Source: Candidatus Methylomirabilota bacterium (lineage in GTDB: Bacteria > Methylomirabilota > Methylomirabilia > Rokubacteriales > CSP1-6). From it: DNA of 64,000 bases. The notes beneath the pieces are model-generated. The model did no database searches. It saw nothing but the letters and a program-made list of their open reading frames with translations, and had not been told where the DNA came from. Positions 8,006 to 16,534 of this stretch are shown here, in pieces; position 1 is the stretch's first letter, and every line of letters starts with the position of its first letter. The stretch spans positions 62,001 through 126,000 of the forward strand of contig DASTFB010000083.1 of the NCBI GenBank assembly GCA_035709005.1, written 5' to 3'. The position numbers were made by a program, and so were the translations under genes.

Positions 8006-10912
8006 GTGCGCGACCTAGAGCACGAACTGCGGAAGGTCATCTCGGGCGACGTCCGCTTCGACCGTACCTCCCGGCTCCTCTACGCCACCGACGCCTCGAT
8101 GTACCAGGCGGAGCCGATCGGGGTGGTCATCCCCCGCGAGGTGTCCGACGTGCAGGCCGCCGTGGAAGCGGCCTGGAAGTTGGGCGCTCCGCTCTTGCCT
8201 CGGGGTGGTGGTACCGCGCTCAGCGGCCAGACCGTGAACCACGCCCTGGTGATCGACTTCTCCGCCCATCTCAACCGCGTGCTGGAGGTCAACATCGAGG
8301 AGCGGTGGGCGCGGGTGGGGCCGGGGCTGGTGCAGGACGAGCTGAACCACCACGTGCGCCCGCTGGGGCTCCTGTTCGGGCCCGACACGTCGACCTCCAA
8401 CCGGGCCACCCTGGGAGGCATGATCGGCAACAATTCCGGGGGATCCCACTCCATCGCCTACGGCCTCACGGTCGATCACGTCCTCGAGCTCACCACGCTC
8501 CTGGCGGATGGCACGCGGCTCGTCTTCGGCGAGCTCACGGCCGACGAGTTCGCCGCCAAGTGTCGGCTCCCCGGCCGCGAGGGTGACATCTATCGCGCGG
8601 TGGACCGCCTGCGCACCGCCTATGCCGACGAGATCCGCGCCCGCTACCCCGCGCACTGGCGGCGGGTCGCCGGTTACAACCTCAACGAGCTCGTCGGCGT
8701 CGGGGTGAAGCCCGGTTCGTACGCCGGCGGCGGCAACGGCGCGCCGCGGCCACTGAGCATGGCCCGGCTCCTGGTCGGTTCGGAAGGCACGCTCGTGACG
8801 GTCGTGGAGGCCAAGGTGCGGCTGATGCCGCGGCCCCGGGCCACGGCCCTGGACGTGATCCACTTCGCGGAGATGCAAGAGGCGCTGGAGGCGTCCCAGG
8901 CGATCCTGGAATCCGGTCCCTATGCGGTCGAGCTCACCGACAAGATGATCCTGGATCTGGCCCGCGGGAACATCGAGCACCGACAGCGAGCGGCCTTCAT
9001 CCAGGGCGATCCCGCCGCGATCCTGATGGTGGAGTACGCGGGCGACCGCGAGGCCGAAGTCCGGGCCAAGGTGGAGACGCTGGAGGCCCGGCGCCAGCGC
9101 GAGCGGTTCGGGTACGCCGCCCACATCACGTACGACCCGGCCGCCCAGCAGTCCATCTGGAAGCTACGCAAGGCGGGGCTCGGGCTGCTGCTGGGCATGA
9201 AGGGCGACCGCAAGCCGATCGCCTTCGTCGAGGACACCGCCGTCGAGCCCCGGCACCTGCCGAAGTTCGTGGAGCGCTTTCGCGAGATCGTCGCCCGTCA
9301 CGACACCGAGGGCGCCTACTACGGCCACTGCTCGGTGGGCTGCCTGCACATCCGGCCCGTCATCAACCTCAAGACCCCGCGTGGCCTCGAGCAGGTGCGG
9401 GCGATCGCCGACGAGATCACCGACCTGGTGCTGGAGTTCGGCGGGACCATCTCCAGCGAGCACGGCGATGGCCGGGCCCGCAGTCCCTTCCTGGAGCGCA
9501 TGTACGGCCCGACCCTCATGCGGGCGTTCCGCGAGCTCAAGCAGGCGTTCGACCCCGACAACCGCATGAACCCGGGGAACCTGGTCGAGAGCCCCGGCAT
9601 CACCGAGCACATGCGCTACGGCGCCCAATACACGACGTGGGAGCCGTCGACGCTGCTGGACTTCAGGGGGCAGGGAGGGTTTGCCGCGGCCGTCGAGATG
9701 TGCAACGGCGTCGGGGTCTGCCGCAAGACGCTGGAGGGCACCATGTGCCCCTCCTACATGGCGACCCGGGACGAGGAGCACTCCACGCGCGGGCGGGCCA
9801 ACGCGCTGCGGGCGGTCTTGTCCGGGCAGGTACCGGCCGGGGAGTTCACGGGCAAGCGCCTGTACGAGGTGATGGATCTGTGCCTGGAGTGCAAGGGCTG
9901 CAAGGCCGAGTGCCCGTCCAACGTCGACATGGCCAAGCTGAAGTACGAGTTCCTGCACCACTACTACCGCGCCAACGGGCTGCCCCTGCGCAACCGACTC
10001 TTCGGCCACCTCGCCCGCGTGAGCGCGCTGGGCGCCGCGGCCCCGTGGTTGGTGAACCGCCTCTCCGCGCTGGCTCCCAGCCGGTGGCTGCTGGAGAAGA
10101 TCGCGGGAATCGACCGCCGCCGGCCGCTGCCGCCGCTGGCGGCCCAGACGTTCACGGACTGGTTCGCGCGGCGACCCGCGCCGGCGGCGGCATCGAAGGG
10201 CGACGTCGTGCTCTTCCACGACACGTTCGTGACCTACAACGTCCCCGAGATCGGCCAGGCCGCCGTGGGCCTGCTGGAGGCGGCCGGGTACCGTGTCGTG
10301 CTCGTCGACCGCAAGTGCTGCGGGCGGCCCCTCATCTCCAAGGGGCTGCTGGACCAGGCGCGCGAGCACGCAGCCTGGAACGTGGCGCGCCTGGCGCCCC
10401 ACGCGAGCCGGGGGACCGCCATCGTCGGGCTCGAGCCCTCGTGTCTGCTGACGCTGCGCGACGAGTGGGTGGATCTGTTGCGCACCGACGAGGCCCGGGC
10501 CGTGGCGCGTCAGAGCTTTCTCCTCGAGGAGTTCCTCGTCCGCGAGCGCGACCGCGGGCTGCGGCTTGCGTTCAAGGGCCAGGGGCGTGCGGCCCTCTTG
10601 CACGGCCACTGCCACCAGAAGGCGCTGGTGGGCACGGCGCCCACGGTGGAGGCGCTGCGCTGGGCCGGGTTCGCGGTCAGCGAGGTCGACTCGGGCTGCT
10701 GCGGAATGGCCGGCTCGTTCGGCTTCGAGCACGAGCACTACGACATCTCGGTCTGGCTCGGTAACCGCCGCCTGGCTCCCGCCGTGAAGGCGGCGCCGAC
10801 CGAGACCGAGATCGTGGCCCCGGGCATCTCGTGCCGCCAGCAGATCGGGCATCTGGCGGGGCGGCGCGCCCGACATCCGGCCGAGGTGCTGTGGGAGGCG
10901 CTCGCGACCTGA
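8006..10912 (+). CDS. FAD-linked oxidase / Fe-S oxidoreductase fusion (YdiJ-like)
   Basis: A 968-residue fusion. The N-terminal half is a GlcD/VAO-type FAD domain (PRGGGTALSGQ, then LGGMIGNNSGGSHS) with an FAD-oxidase C domain and the metal-site region HCSVGCLHIRP. From about residue 566, two cysteine clusters (CNGVGVCRKT...MCPSY and CLECKGCKAECP at about 626) bind Fe-S. The last third carries CCG-type cysteine domains (RKCCGRPL; SGCCGMAGSFG). E. coli YdiJ, a D-2-hydroxyglutarate dehydrogenase, has the same order and length, so a D-2-hydroxyacid is the likely substrate, with electrons going to a quinone or carrier. The GTG at 8006 was chosen because the -10 element and the thioredoxin start lie just upstream. 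Confidence 0.85.
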   Translation: MRDLEHELRKVISGDVRFDRTSRLLYATDASMYQAEPIGVVIPREVSDVQAAVEAAWKLGAPLLPRGGGTALSGQTVNHALVIDFSAHLNRVLEVNIEERWARVGPGLVQDELNHHVRPLGLLFGPDTSTSNRATLGGMIGNNSGGSHSIAYGLTVDHVLELTTLLADGTRLVFGELTADEFAAKCRLPGREGDIYRAVDRLRTAYADEIRARYPAHWRRVAGYNLNELVGVGVKPGSYAGGGNGAPRPLSMARLLVGSEGTLVTVVEAKVRLMPRPRATALDVIHFAEMQEALEASQAILESGPYAVELTDKMILDLARGNIEHRQRAAFIQGDPAAILMVEYAGDREAEVRAKVETLEARRQRERFGYAAHITYDPAAQQSIWKLRKAGLGLLLGMKGDRKPIAFVEDTAVEPRHLPKFVERFREIVARHDTEGAYYGHCSVGCLHIRPVINLKTPRGLEQVRAIADEITDLVLEFGGTISSEHGDGRARSPFLERMYGPTLMRAFRELKQAFDPDNRMNPGNLVESPGITEHMRYGAQYTTWEPSTLLDFRGQGGFAAAVEMCNGVGVCRKTLEGTMCPSYMATRDEEHSTRGRANALRAVLSGQVPAGEFTGKRLYEVMDLCLECKGCKAECPSNVDMAKLKYEFLHHYYRANGLPLRNRLFGHLARVSALGAAAPWLVNRLSALAPSRWLLEKIAGIDRRRPLPPLAAQTFTDWFARRPAPAAASKGDVVLFHDTFVTYNVPEIGQAAVGLLEAAGYRVVLVDRKCCGRPLISKGLLDQAREHAAWNVARLAPHASRGTAIVGLEPSCLLTLRDEWVDLLRTDEARAVARQSFLLEEFLVRERDRGLRLAFKGQGRAALLHGHCHQKALVGTAPTVEALRWAGFAVSEVDSGCCGMAGSFGFEHEHYDISVWLGNRRLAPAVKAAPTETEIVAPGISCRQQIGHLAGRRARHPAEVLWEALAT

Positions 10913-10914
10913 GG

Positions 10915-10920
10915 TAGCAT
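10915..10920 (+). promoter_or_regulatory. -10-like TAGCAT directly before the TSUP gene
   Basis: TAGCAT ends 7 nt before the GTG start and only a few bases after the oxidase stop. No Shine-Dalgarno sequence is present. The geometry matches the other predicted leaderless promoters in this window. Confidence 0.35.
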
Positions 10921-10927
10921 CCTCGGC

Positions 10928-11665
10928 GTGCAGGCTCTTCCGGTCGCCGCCCTGGCCGTGCTCCTCGCGGCGGTCGTCAAGGGCACCATCGGGATCGGTT
11001 TTCCGACCCTGGCCACGCCCCTGCTCACGCTGGTCCTCGACGTCAAGACGGCGGTCGTCCTGCTCATCCTGCCGAACATCGTGATGGACGGTATCCAGTT
11101 CACCCGTCAGGGCGTGCCGGTGGCGACGATGCGCCGCCTGACCTCGCTGATCATCTTCGGGGCGCTGGGCACCGTGCTGGGAACCCGGCTGCTGGTGGAG
11201 TTGCCCGCCCACGTCGTCCTCCTGGTCCTGGGGGTGTTCCTGCTGGTGTTCGTCGCCCTCAACGTGGCGCGCATGTCGCCTCGGATCCCGGCGGGCTGGG
11301 AGCCCTGGGTCGCCCCGGTGGCCGGTCTCGTGGCCGGGGTCCTGGGCGGGGTCACGAATGTCCCGGGCACGCCGCTGGCCGTCTACTTCTACGCCCTGGG
11401 CATGGAGAAGCGCGAGTTCATCCGGGCGGTGGCCTTCACCTTCCTCGTCTACAAGCTCGTGCAGCTCGGCGCGGTCGCCTACTACGGACTGCTGACGTGG
11501 AGCCTGCTGCTCGTCTCGGCCGGGCTCACCGCGGTCGCGGTTACCGGGTTCGCCGGCGGGCTACTGGTCCAGGACCGGCTGGAGCAGCGGGCCTTCAACC
11601 GCCTGATCTTGATCTTTCTGGCCGGGCTCGGTCTGTGGCTGGTGCTGCGCGCGACGCGCGGCTGA
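10928..11665 (+). CDS. TSUP (TauE/SafE) family membrane exporter
   Basis: A 245-residue, strongly hydrophobic protein with about eight transmembrane segments. The two halves each contain the TSUP-type loop: VVKGTIGIGFPTLATPLL near the N-terminus and AGVLGGVTNVPGTPLAVYF past the middle. TSUP proteins export or import sulfite, sulfonates, sulfoacetate or related anions, and the specificity cannot be read from the sequence. It follows the oxidase by 15 bases and is convergent with the HD-GYP gene. Confidence 0.85.
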   Translation: MQALPVAALAVLLAAVVKGTIGIGFPTLATPLLTLVLDVKTAVVLLILPNIVMDGIQFTRQGVPVATMRRLTSLIIFGALGTVLGTRLLVELPAHVVLLVLGVFLLVFVALNVARMSPRIPAGWEPWVAPVAGLVAGVLGGVTNVPGTPLAVYFYALGMEKREFIRAVAFTFLVYKLVQLGAVAYYGLLTWSLLLVSAGLTAVAVTGFAGGLLVQDRLEQRAFNRLILIFLAGLGLWLVLRATRG

Positions 11666-11683
11666 GCGGGCCCGGTTACCGTC

Positions 11684-12721
11684 TCAAGGCTGGAAGCTGG
11701 CGAGCCGGATCTCGGCCAGCACGGCGTCGGGCACGCAGAGGAAGGAGGCGACCACGGCGGGGTCGAAGTGGCTGCCGGCGCAGCTCTGAATCTCCCGCTT
11801 GGCCGCGTCGAACGAGATCGCCTTCGAGTACGGGCGGTCGAACGTCATGGCGTCGAAGGCGTCGACCACGCTGAAGATGCGGGCCCCCAGGGGAATGACC
11901 TCGCCCTTGAGCCCTTGCGGGTAGCCGGTGCCGTCCCACCGCTCGTGATGGGAGTACACGATGGGCACCGCGCCCTTGAGGAACGGGATGTTCTCGATGA
12001 GCCGCTTGCCGATATCGGGATGCCGCCGCATGATCGCCCACTCTTCGGGGGTCAGCGCGCCGGGCTTGAGCAGGATGTGGTCGGGAATGCCGATCTTGCC
12101 GATGTCGTGCAGCAGCACGCCGTGGGCGAGGTCGACGAGCTCCTCGTCGCTCAGGCCGTGCTGCCGCGCGGTAGCCAGCGCGTAGCCGTGCACCCGCCGG
12201 GAGTGCGCCTCGGTGCCGACGTCGCGGGAATCCAGCGCGGCGCCCAGGGTTTCCAGCGTCGCGCGGTAGGTGTCCTGCAGCTGGCGATAGGCTCGTTGCA
12301 GATCCCGGGTGGCTTCGTCGACCCGGCGCTCCAGCCGCACCTGATACTCGCGCCGGTCCACGAGGAGCTGGCGGCGCTCCAGGGCCCGTTCGGCGGCGAT
12401 GAGCAGCTCGTCGACGTTGACCGGCTTCACGATGAAGTCGTCGGCGCCCAATCTCAAACTTTCGATGGCGGTCGTCACGTCGGGGGCCCCGGTGAGCACG
12501 ATGACGGCGGCATCGCGGTCGAGCGCCCGGATCCCGCTGAGCACGGCGATGCCGTCGAGCTCCGGCATCCGGAGGTCCATCACCGTCAGCGCCGGCCGCG
12601 ACTCGGTGAAGGCGGCCAGGCCCTCCTGACCATTGCTCGCGTGCAGGCAGTCATAGCCGGCCGACAGGAAGACCTGATGCAACAGCGTCCGCACATGAGC
12701 GTCGTCGTCGACGACCAGCAC
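11684..12721 (-). CDS. response regulator with HD-GYP phosphodiesterase domain
   Basis: About 345 residues. The receiver domain begins VLVVDDDAHVRTLL, with the phospho-acceptor Asp in LTVMDLRMPELDG and Lys in DDFIVKPVNV. A coiled linker (EYQVRLERRVDEATRDLQ) leads to the HD-GYP domain: LLHDIGKIGIPD, PEEWAIMRRHPDIG and HHERWDGTGYPQG, all the residues expected of an active c-di-GMP phosphodiesterase. I give the GTG at 12721. A CTG at 12742 would overlap the cyclase stop (CTGA) and restore a more normal N-terminus, so it may be the true start. It lies directly downstream of a diguanylate cyclase with the opposite activity. Confidence 0.85.
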   Translation of the reverse strand: MLVVDDDAHVRTLLHQVFLSAGYDCLHASNGQEGLAAFTESRPALTVMDLRMPELDGIAVLSGIRALDRDAAVIVLTGAPDVTTAIESLRLGADDFIVKPVNVDELLIAAERALERRQLLVDRREYQVRLERRVDEATRDLQRAYRQLQDTYRATLETLGAALDSRDVGTEAHSRRVHGYALATARQHGLSDEELVDLAHGVLLHDIGKIGIPDHILLKPGALTPEEWAIMRRHPDIGKRLIENIPFLKGAVPIVYSHHERWDGTGYPQGLKGEVIPLGARIFSVVDAFDAMTFDRPYSKAISFDAAKREIQSCAGSHFDPAVVASFLCVPDAVLAEIRLASFQP

Positions 12722-12738
12722 CTGCCGGCGGTGTGCGT

Positions 12739-13695
12739 TCAGAGGATCTTCTCCGGCGAGTCGGTGGTGGCCACCTGATTCTTGCCGGCGCGCTTGGCCG
12801 CGTAGAGCGCCTCGTCGGCGGCCCGGACCAGCTCCTCGGCGCTGGCGGCGTCGTCGTCGGGCAGGCTGGCCAGCCCGAAGCTGGCGGTGAGGGGCTTGCC
12901 GTGGGCGAAGGCGTGAGTGGAGACGACGTGGCGGATGCGGTCGGCGTACAGGCGGGCCCCCGCTCGCGAGGTCTCGACCAGGAGGACGACGAACTCGTCG
13001 CCCCCATACCGCGCCACGACGTTGATCCCACGCGAGTGCTTGACCAGGATCTGGGCCACGTCCCGCAGCGACTCGTCCCCGACGGCGTGCCCCAGCTCGT
13101 CGTTGACGGCCTTGAACCCGTCCAGGTCCATGAGCACGACGGAGACGGGATGATTGAAGCGCCGGTGCCGCTGCATCTCCTCCTCGAGCCGGATGGAGAA
13201 GAAACGGCGGTTGTAGAGGCCGGTGACTTCGTCCTTGAACGACGTCTCCTTCAGACGGGTGTTGGTGTTCTCGAGCTCCTTGTAGGCGGCGTCCAGGCGG
13301 GAGGCGAAGCTGTTGATCTCGCCCGCCTGCTGCTCGATCGTCTCCAGCATCCGGGCGATGGTCTGCATCAGCGTGCCGGCCTCGCCACGGCGCTCGGCCA
13401 GCTCGCCCAGACGCCCCTCCTCGCCGAGCATCCGGGCCACGCGGGCCACCGTGCGCCCGATGTCCCACACCATATAGCCGCCGGCGACGATGGCCAGCGC
13501 GGTGAAGAGGAACAGGCCCAGCAACCCGAAGAATTCGGCGCTACCGAGCGGGCTCAAGGACGGCAGCACGAACCGGTGGGTGACGTACGCCAGGACGAGG
13601 AGCGGGATGATGGCGACGAGGCCGAGGGCGACGAGGACCTTGTGGCTGAGCCGCTGGCCTGCTTCCGCCACGTCGGACGGGGGCTTGGCCGGCAT
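12739..13695 (-). CDS. membrane-bound diguanylate cyclase (GGDEF)
   Basis: A 318-residue protein with two N-terminal transmembrane segments (around VLVALGLVAIIPLLVLAYV and LLGLFLFTALAIVAGGYMV), a HAMP-like helical linker, a coiled coil, then the GGDEF domain with an intact YGGDEF active site. It should make c-di-GMP at the membrane. The inhibitory I-site, normally RxxD five residues before GGDEF, reads RGIN here, so product inhibition may be weak or absent. Promoter elements TTGACA and GACAAT lie just upstream, the latter 6 nt from the ATG. Confidence 0.87.
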   Translation of the reverse strand: MPAKPPSDVAEAGQRLSHKVLVALGLVAIIPLLVLAYVTHRFVLPSLSPLGSAEFFGLLGLFLFTALAIVAGGYMVWDIGRTVARVARMLGEEGRLGELAERRGEAGTLMQTIARMLETIEQQAGEINSFASRLDAAYKELENTNTRLKETSFKDEVTGLYNRRFFSIRLEEEMQRHRRFNHPVSVVLMDLDGFKAVNDELGHAVGDESLRDVAQILVKHSRGINVVARYGGDEFVVLLVETSRAGARLYADRIRHVVSTHAFAHGKPLTASFGLASLPDDDAASAEELVRAADEALYAAKRAGKNQVATTDSPEKIL

Positions 13696-13701
13696 ATGGG
13701 C

Positions 13702-13731
13702 ATTGTCTCGGGTGTTGCTGCGAAGTGTCAA
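13702..13731 (-). promoter_or_regulatory. sigma-70-type promoter of the diguanylate cyclase gene (leaderless)
   Basis: On the minus strand, TTGACA (13731-13726), an 18-nt spacer and GACAAT (13707-13702) are followed by 6 nt and the ATG at 13695. Transcription should begin at or next to the start codon. This is the best-formed example of the leaderless arrangement in the window. Confidence 0.6.
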
Positions 13732-13843
13732 TGTCCAGAGGTCGGCCGGGCCAACTCCCCGGAAAGACTCGACAAGTCCGTTTCGGGCCCGCCGTCGGCC
13801 GGTTGCGCTCGGCCGCCGGTCGGTGTCAGAATGTCGGTGCACG

Positions 13844-14080
13844 ATGCTCCTCACACCCGACAAGAAGCTCGATTGCATTGGTCTGTTCTGCCCGATGCCA
13901 GTCCTCAAGGTTCGGGAGGCGCTCACGACGATGGCCGAAGGCCAGGTGCTGGAGATGCTCGCCGATGATCCCGCCGCCGAGGCGGACCTCAAGAGCTGGT
14001 CCGCCCGCACGGGGCACCAGCTCCTGGTGGTGGACAAGGATGGGCCCGTCTTCCGCTTCCTCGTCCGAAAGACCAAGTAG
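13844..14080 (+). CDS. tusA: TusA family sulfurtransferase
   Basis: A 78-residue protein with the hallmark LDCIGLFCPMPVLKVREAL; the CPxP cysteine carries the persulfide. TusA proteins accept sulfur from cysteine desulfurases and pass it on for tRNA thiolation, molybdenum cofactor or energy metabolism. The ATG at 13844 gives the usual family length. The next gene, 22 bases downstream, is a desulfurase homologue, which would be its natural donor, but that protein lacks the PLP-binding lysine. Confidence 0.88.
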   Translation: MLLTPDKKLDCIGLFCPMPVLKVREALTTMAEGQVLEMLADDPAAEADLKSWSARTGHQLLVVDKDGPVFRFLVRKTK

Positions 14081-14102
14081 CGGCGTCGTCGCCGTCACTC
14101 GC

Positions 14103-15242
14103 GTGTACCTGGACTACGGCAGCTTCACCCCTGTCGACCCGCGAGTGGTCGCGGTCATGCGGCCGTTCCTGGAGGGGGGCGCCGGCAACCCGTCGGCGCC
14201 GCACTCGCTGGGCCTGGAAGCGCGGGCCTCGCTGGACGGCGCCCGGGCCAAGATCGCCCGACTCTTCGGCGGCGCCCCCGCGGGCATCATCTTCACCGCC
14301 AGCGCCACCGAGGCCAACAACCTGGCGGTCAAGGGGACCGCCCTGCGCACGCCGGTGCGCCACGTCGTCACCTCGGCCGTCGAGCATGTCTCCGTCCTCA
14401 ACCCGTGCCGGGACCTCGAGAAGCACGGCTCCCCCGTCACCTATGTGGGGGTGAATCACGAGGGTCGGGTCGAGCCGGCCGCCGTGGAGCGGGCTCTGCG
14501 GGACGACACGACGCTCGTCTCGATCATGGCCGCCAACGGCGAGATCGGCGCCGTTCAGCCGCTGCGCGAGATCGGCCTGATCACTCGGCGCCGGGGCATC
14601 CCGTTTCACGTCGACGCCGTCCACGCCGCCGGTCGGCTGCCGCTGTCGGTCGACGAGTGCGGGATCGATCTGCTTACCCTCTCTTCCAACGACCTCTACG
14701 GCCCTCCGGGCGCCGGGGCGCTCTGGGTGCGGCCGGAGGTGAGGCTGGCGCCCCTCATCCTGGGTGGCGGTCAGGAGCGCGGCTACCGCGCAGGCACGGA
14801 GAACCTGCCGGCCATCGTGGGCATGGGCGTGGCCGCCGAGCTGGCCCGCGTGGAACGCGTCGGGGAGTCGACGCGCCTGACCGCCCTGCGCGATCGCCTG
14901 ATAAACCAGCTGCTGGACCGGGTGACCGGCGCCGGCCTGACCGGCCCGCGCGCCGAGGCGCGCCTGCCCCACCACGCCAGCATCGTGGTCCCGGGGGTCA
15001 AGGCGGAGGCGCTGCTGCTCGAGCTCGATCTGCGTGGGGTGGCGGTGTCGTCGGGTTCGGCCTGCACCACGATGACGGGCGAGCCCTCGCACGTGCTGCG
15101 GGCCATCGGCTGCGACCGCGAGGCCTCCGAAGGGTCGCTGTGCTTCACGCTGGGGCGGTGGACCACGGCCGCCGAGATCGACTTCACGCTGGACGTCCTG
15201 CCTGGCATCGTCGAGCGCCTGCGCCGGCTGGCGCGGGGCTAG
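14103..15242 (+). CDS. NifS/IscS-like aminotransferase-fold protein lacking the PLP lysine
   Basis: A 379-residue protein with clear cysteine desulfurase architecture: SATEANNLAVKG, AVEHVSVLNPC (His contacting PLP), HVDAVHAAG (Asp kept, the usual Gln replaced by His) and ERGYRAGTENLPAIVGMG. The mobile catalytic cysteine is kept in SSGSACTTMTGEPSHVL (C321). The Schiff-base lysine, expected in the S-x-H-K-x-Y-G-P block, is absent: the sequence is SSNDLYGPPGAGALW with D197 in place of Lys. Without it normal PLP chemistry should fail. It could be a non-catalytic partner or use another mechanism. The GTG start lies 22 bases after tusA. Confidence 0.8.
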   Translation: MYLDYGSFTPVDPRVVAVMRPFLEGGAGNPSAPHSLGLEARASLDGARAKIARLFGGAPAGIIFTASATEANNLAVKGTALRTPVRHVVTSAVEHVSVLNPCRDLEKHGSPVTYVGVNHEGRVEPAAVERALRDDTTLVSIMAANGEIGAVQPLREIGLITRRRGIPFHVDAVHAAGRLPLSVDECGIDLLTLSSNDLYGPPGAGALWVRPEVRLAPLILGGGQERGYRAGTENLPAIVGMGVAAELARVERVGESTRLTALRDRLINQLLDRVTGAGLTGPRAEARLPHHASIVVPGVKAEALLLELDLRGVAVSSGSACTTMTGEPSHVLRAIGCDREASEGSLCFTLGRWTTAAEIDFTLDVLPGIVERLRRLARG

Positions 15243-15244
15243 CG

Positions 15245-15436
15245 ATGCCGCTGCAGCGCTCCCGCCGCCACCGGATGATCGCCGGCGTCTGCGGGGGCCT
15301 CGCCGAGTGGCTGGGATGGGATCCCACGCTGGTGCGGGTGCTCTACGTGCTCGTCTCGATCCTGTCGGCGGCCTTTCCGGGCATTGTCGTCTACCTGTTG
15401 CTCTGGATCATCATGCCCCGGGCCCCGGCGGAGTGA
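15245..15436 (+). CDS. PspC domain membrane protein
   Basis: A 63-residue protein with the PspC consensus: a basic start, then MIAGVCGGLAEWLGWDPTLVRVLYV and one hydrophobic segment ending YLLLWIIMPRAP. In E. coli PspC is a membrane partner in the phage-shock response; stand-alone short PspC proteins occur in many bacteria. It follows the desulfurase-like gene by 2 bases and overlaps the next gene by GTGA, so it belongs to the same operon. Confidence 0.85.
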   Translation: MPLQRSRRHRMIAGVCGGLAEWLGWDPTLVRVLYVLVSILSAAFPGIVVYLLLWIIMPRAPAE

Positions 15437-15876
15437 GGCTGTTCGCGCTCTGGGTTCACGTGCTCGGCGCGGTGGTCTGGCTGGGCGGGCTCGTGTACCA
15501 GATCCATGTCGTCGGTCCGCGGGCCGGGCAGGCGCGGACCTTCGCCGAGGCCGCCCGGGGCGCCCGCCCGTACGCCTGGACGGCCCTCGGGCTGACCACC
15601 CTGACCGGGTTCTACAACGTCACCCGCCTGGGTCCGCTGGAGCGTGTCATGGAGAGCGGCGCGGCCCTGCTCCTGGCCGGCAAGTTCCTTCTGGTCCTGC
15701 TCATCGTCGCGCTCGCCGCTCAGCGCGACTTCGCCCAGATCCCTCGTCTGGCCCGGGTACTCACGGCGGGCGAGGATCCCGGGCCGGCCCTGGCGGCGAT
15801 CGGCTGGCTCGATCGCATCGCCATGCTGCTCGGTGTCATCGTCGTCTATCTGGGGTTGGCCATCTCCCGGAGCTGA
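15433..15876 (+). CDS. CopD-like four-helix membrane protein
   Basis: A 147-residue protein with four predicted transmembrane segments. It begins LFALWVHVLGAVVWLGGLVYQ, the His-containing first helix typical of CopD/DUF4149-like proteins, and later has LLLAGKFLLVLLIVALAAQ and a final helix AMLLGVIVVYLGLAISRS. Conserved histidines could bind heme or copper, but the role is uncertain. It is the last gene of the tusA operon and converges on npdG with an 11-base gap. Confidence 0.7.
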   Translation: MRLFALWVHVLGAVVWLGGLVYQIHVVGPRAGQARTFAEAARGARPYAWTALGLTTLTGFYNVTRLGPLERVMESGAALLLAGKFLLVLLIVALAAQRDFAQIPRLARVLTAGEDPGPALAAIGWLDRIAMLLGVIVVYLGLAISRS

Positions 15877-15887
15877 CGGGCGGCTGC

Positions 15888-16532
15888 TCAGAGTCCGGTG
15901 ATTCTGACGCCGGCGTTCTTCACCTTGTACCGGCGGTTGATGGTGGCGAGCAGGGCGGTGACGCCTTCCAGCGGCCCCGCGTTGGCCAGGGGGCCAGCGT
16001 CGAAGGTTCGCAGCCCCATCGTCGCGCCAAGCTCCGCCACGGTCTCTTTGGCTGCCGGCTCGTCGCCGCAGAGCAGCAGATCGCAATCGATCGTCTCCTG
16101 GATGTCGGCGAGCTCGTGAGCCGCGATGTGCTGGAAGGCCCCGACCACGCGCGCCCCCGGCAGCAACGCCTGAATTTCCTCGGCCGACGAGCCGGCCGGC
16201 GGCGGGGTGAAGAGGCGAGGACCCTTGAAGTCGAGCGCGACCACCGTGCTGACCACGACCTTGCCGCGACAGGCCTCGGCCAGGGGCGGCAGCGTGGCCG
16301 CCAGGCCGCTGGCGGGCAGGGCCACCACGACGATCTGACCCAGGGCGGCCGCCTCCGCGTTGGTGTGACCGACGATGGTGAGCTTGCGCGTGAGCTCACG
16401 GAGCTCGACGGCCTTGGCCTTCGCCCGCTCGAGGTCGCGGGAGCCGATGACGATGCCGTGGCCGCCCAGCGCCCACCGGGCGGCCAGGCCCACGCCTTCC
16501 TTGCCGGTGCCTCCGAGAATGGCGATGTTCAT
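15888..16532 (-). CDS. npdG: NADPH-dependent F420 reductase (F420H2:NADP oxidoreductase)
   Basis: A 214-residue protein that begins MNIAILGGTGKEGVGLAARWA, with the NADP-binding GGTGKEG loop and GSRDLERA. Further on are VVVALPASGL and a VGAFQHIAAHELAD segment typical of Fno/NpdG. It moves hydride between NADPH and coenzyme F420, so the cell can charge F420 for the LLM-type oxidoreductases. It is the last gene of the cofD-cofC-cofE run, 2 bases after cofE. Confidence 0.9.
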   Translation of the reverse strand: MNIAILGGTGKEGVGLAARWALGGHGIVIGSRDLERAKAKAVELRELTRKLTIVGHTNAEAAALGQIVVVALPASGLAATLPPLAEACRGKVVVSTVVALDFKGPRLFTPPPAGSSAEEIQALLPGARVVGAFQHIAAHELADIQETIDCDLLLCGDEPAAKETVAELGATMGLRTFDAGPLANAGPLEGVTALLATINRRYKVKNAGVRITGL

Positions 16533-16534
16533 GG

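Noticed and set aside
9164-11212. Long minus-strand frame opposite the YdiJ-like oxidase
   Set aside because: The plus-strand protein has clear FAD and Fe-S motifs throughout. The antisense product has low-complexity Arg/Gln/Gly composition and no family marks.
11684-13468. A 594-codon frame joining the HD-GYP protein to sequence under the cyclase gene
   Set aside because: The upstream half lies in a shadow frame of the GGDEF gene. The receiver domain begins only near 12721-12742.
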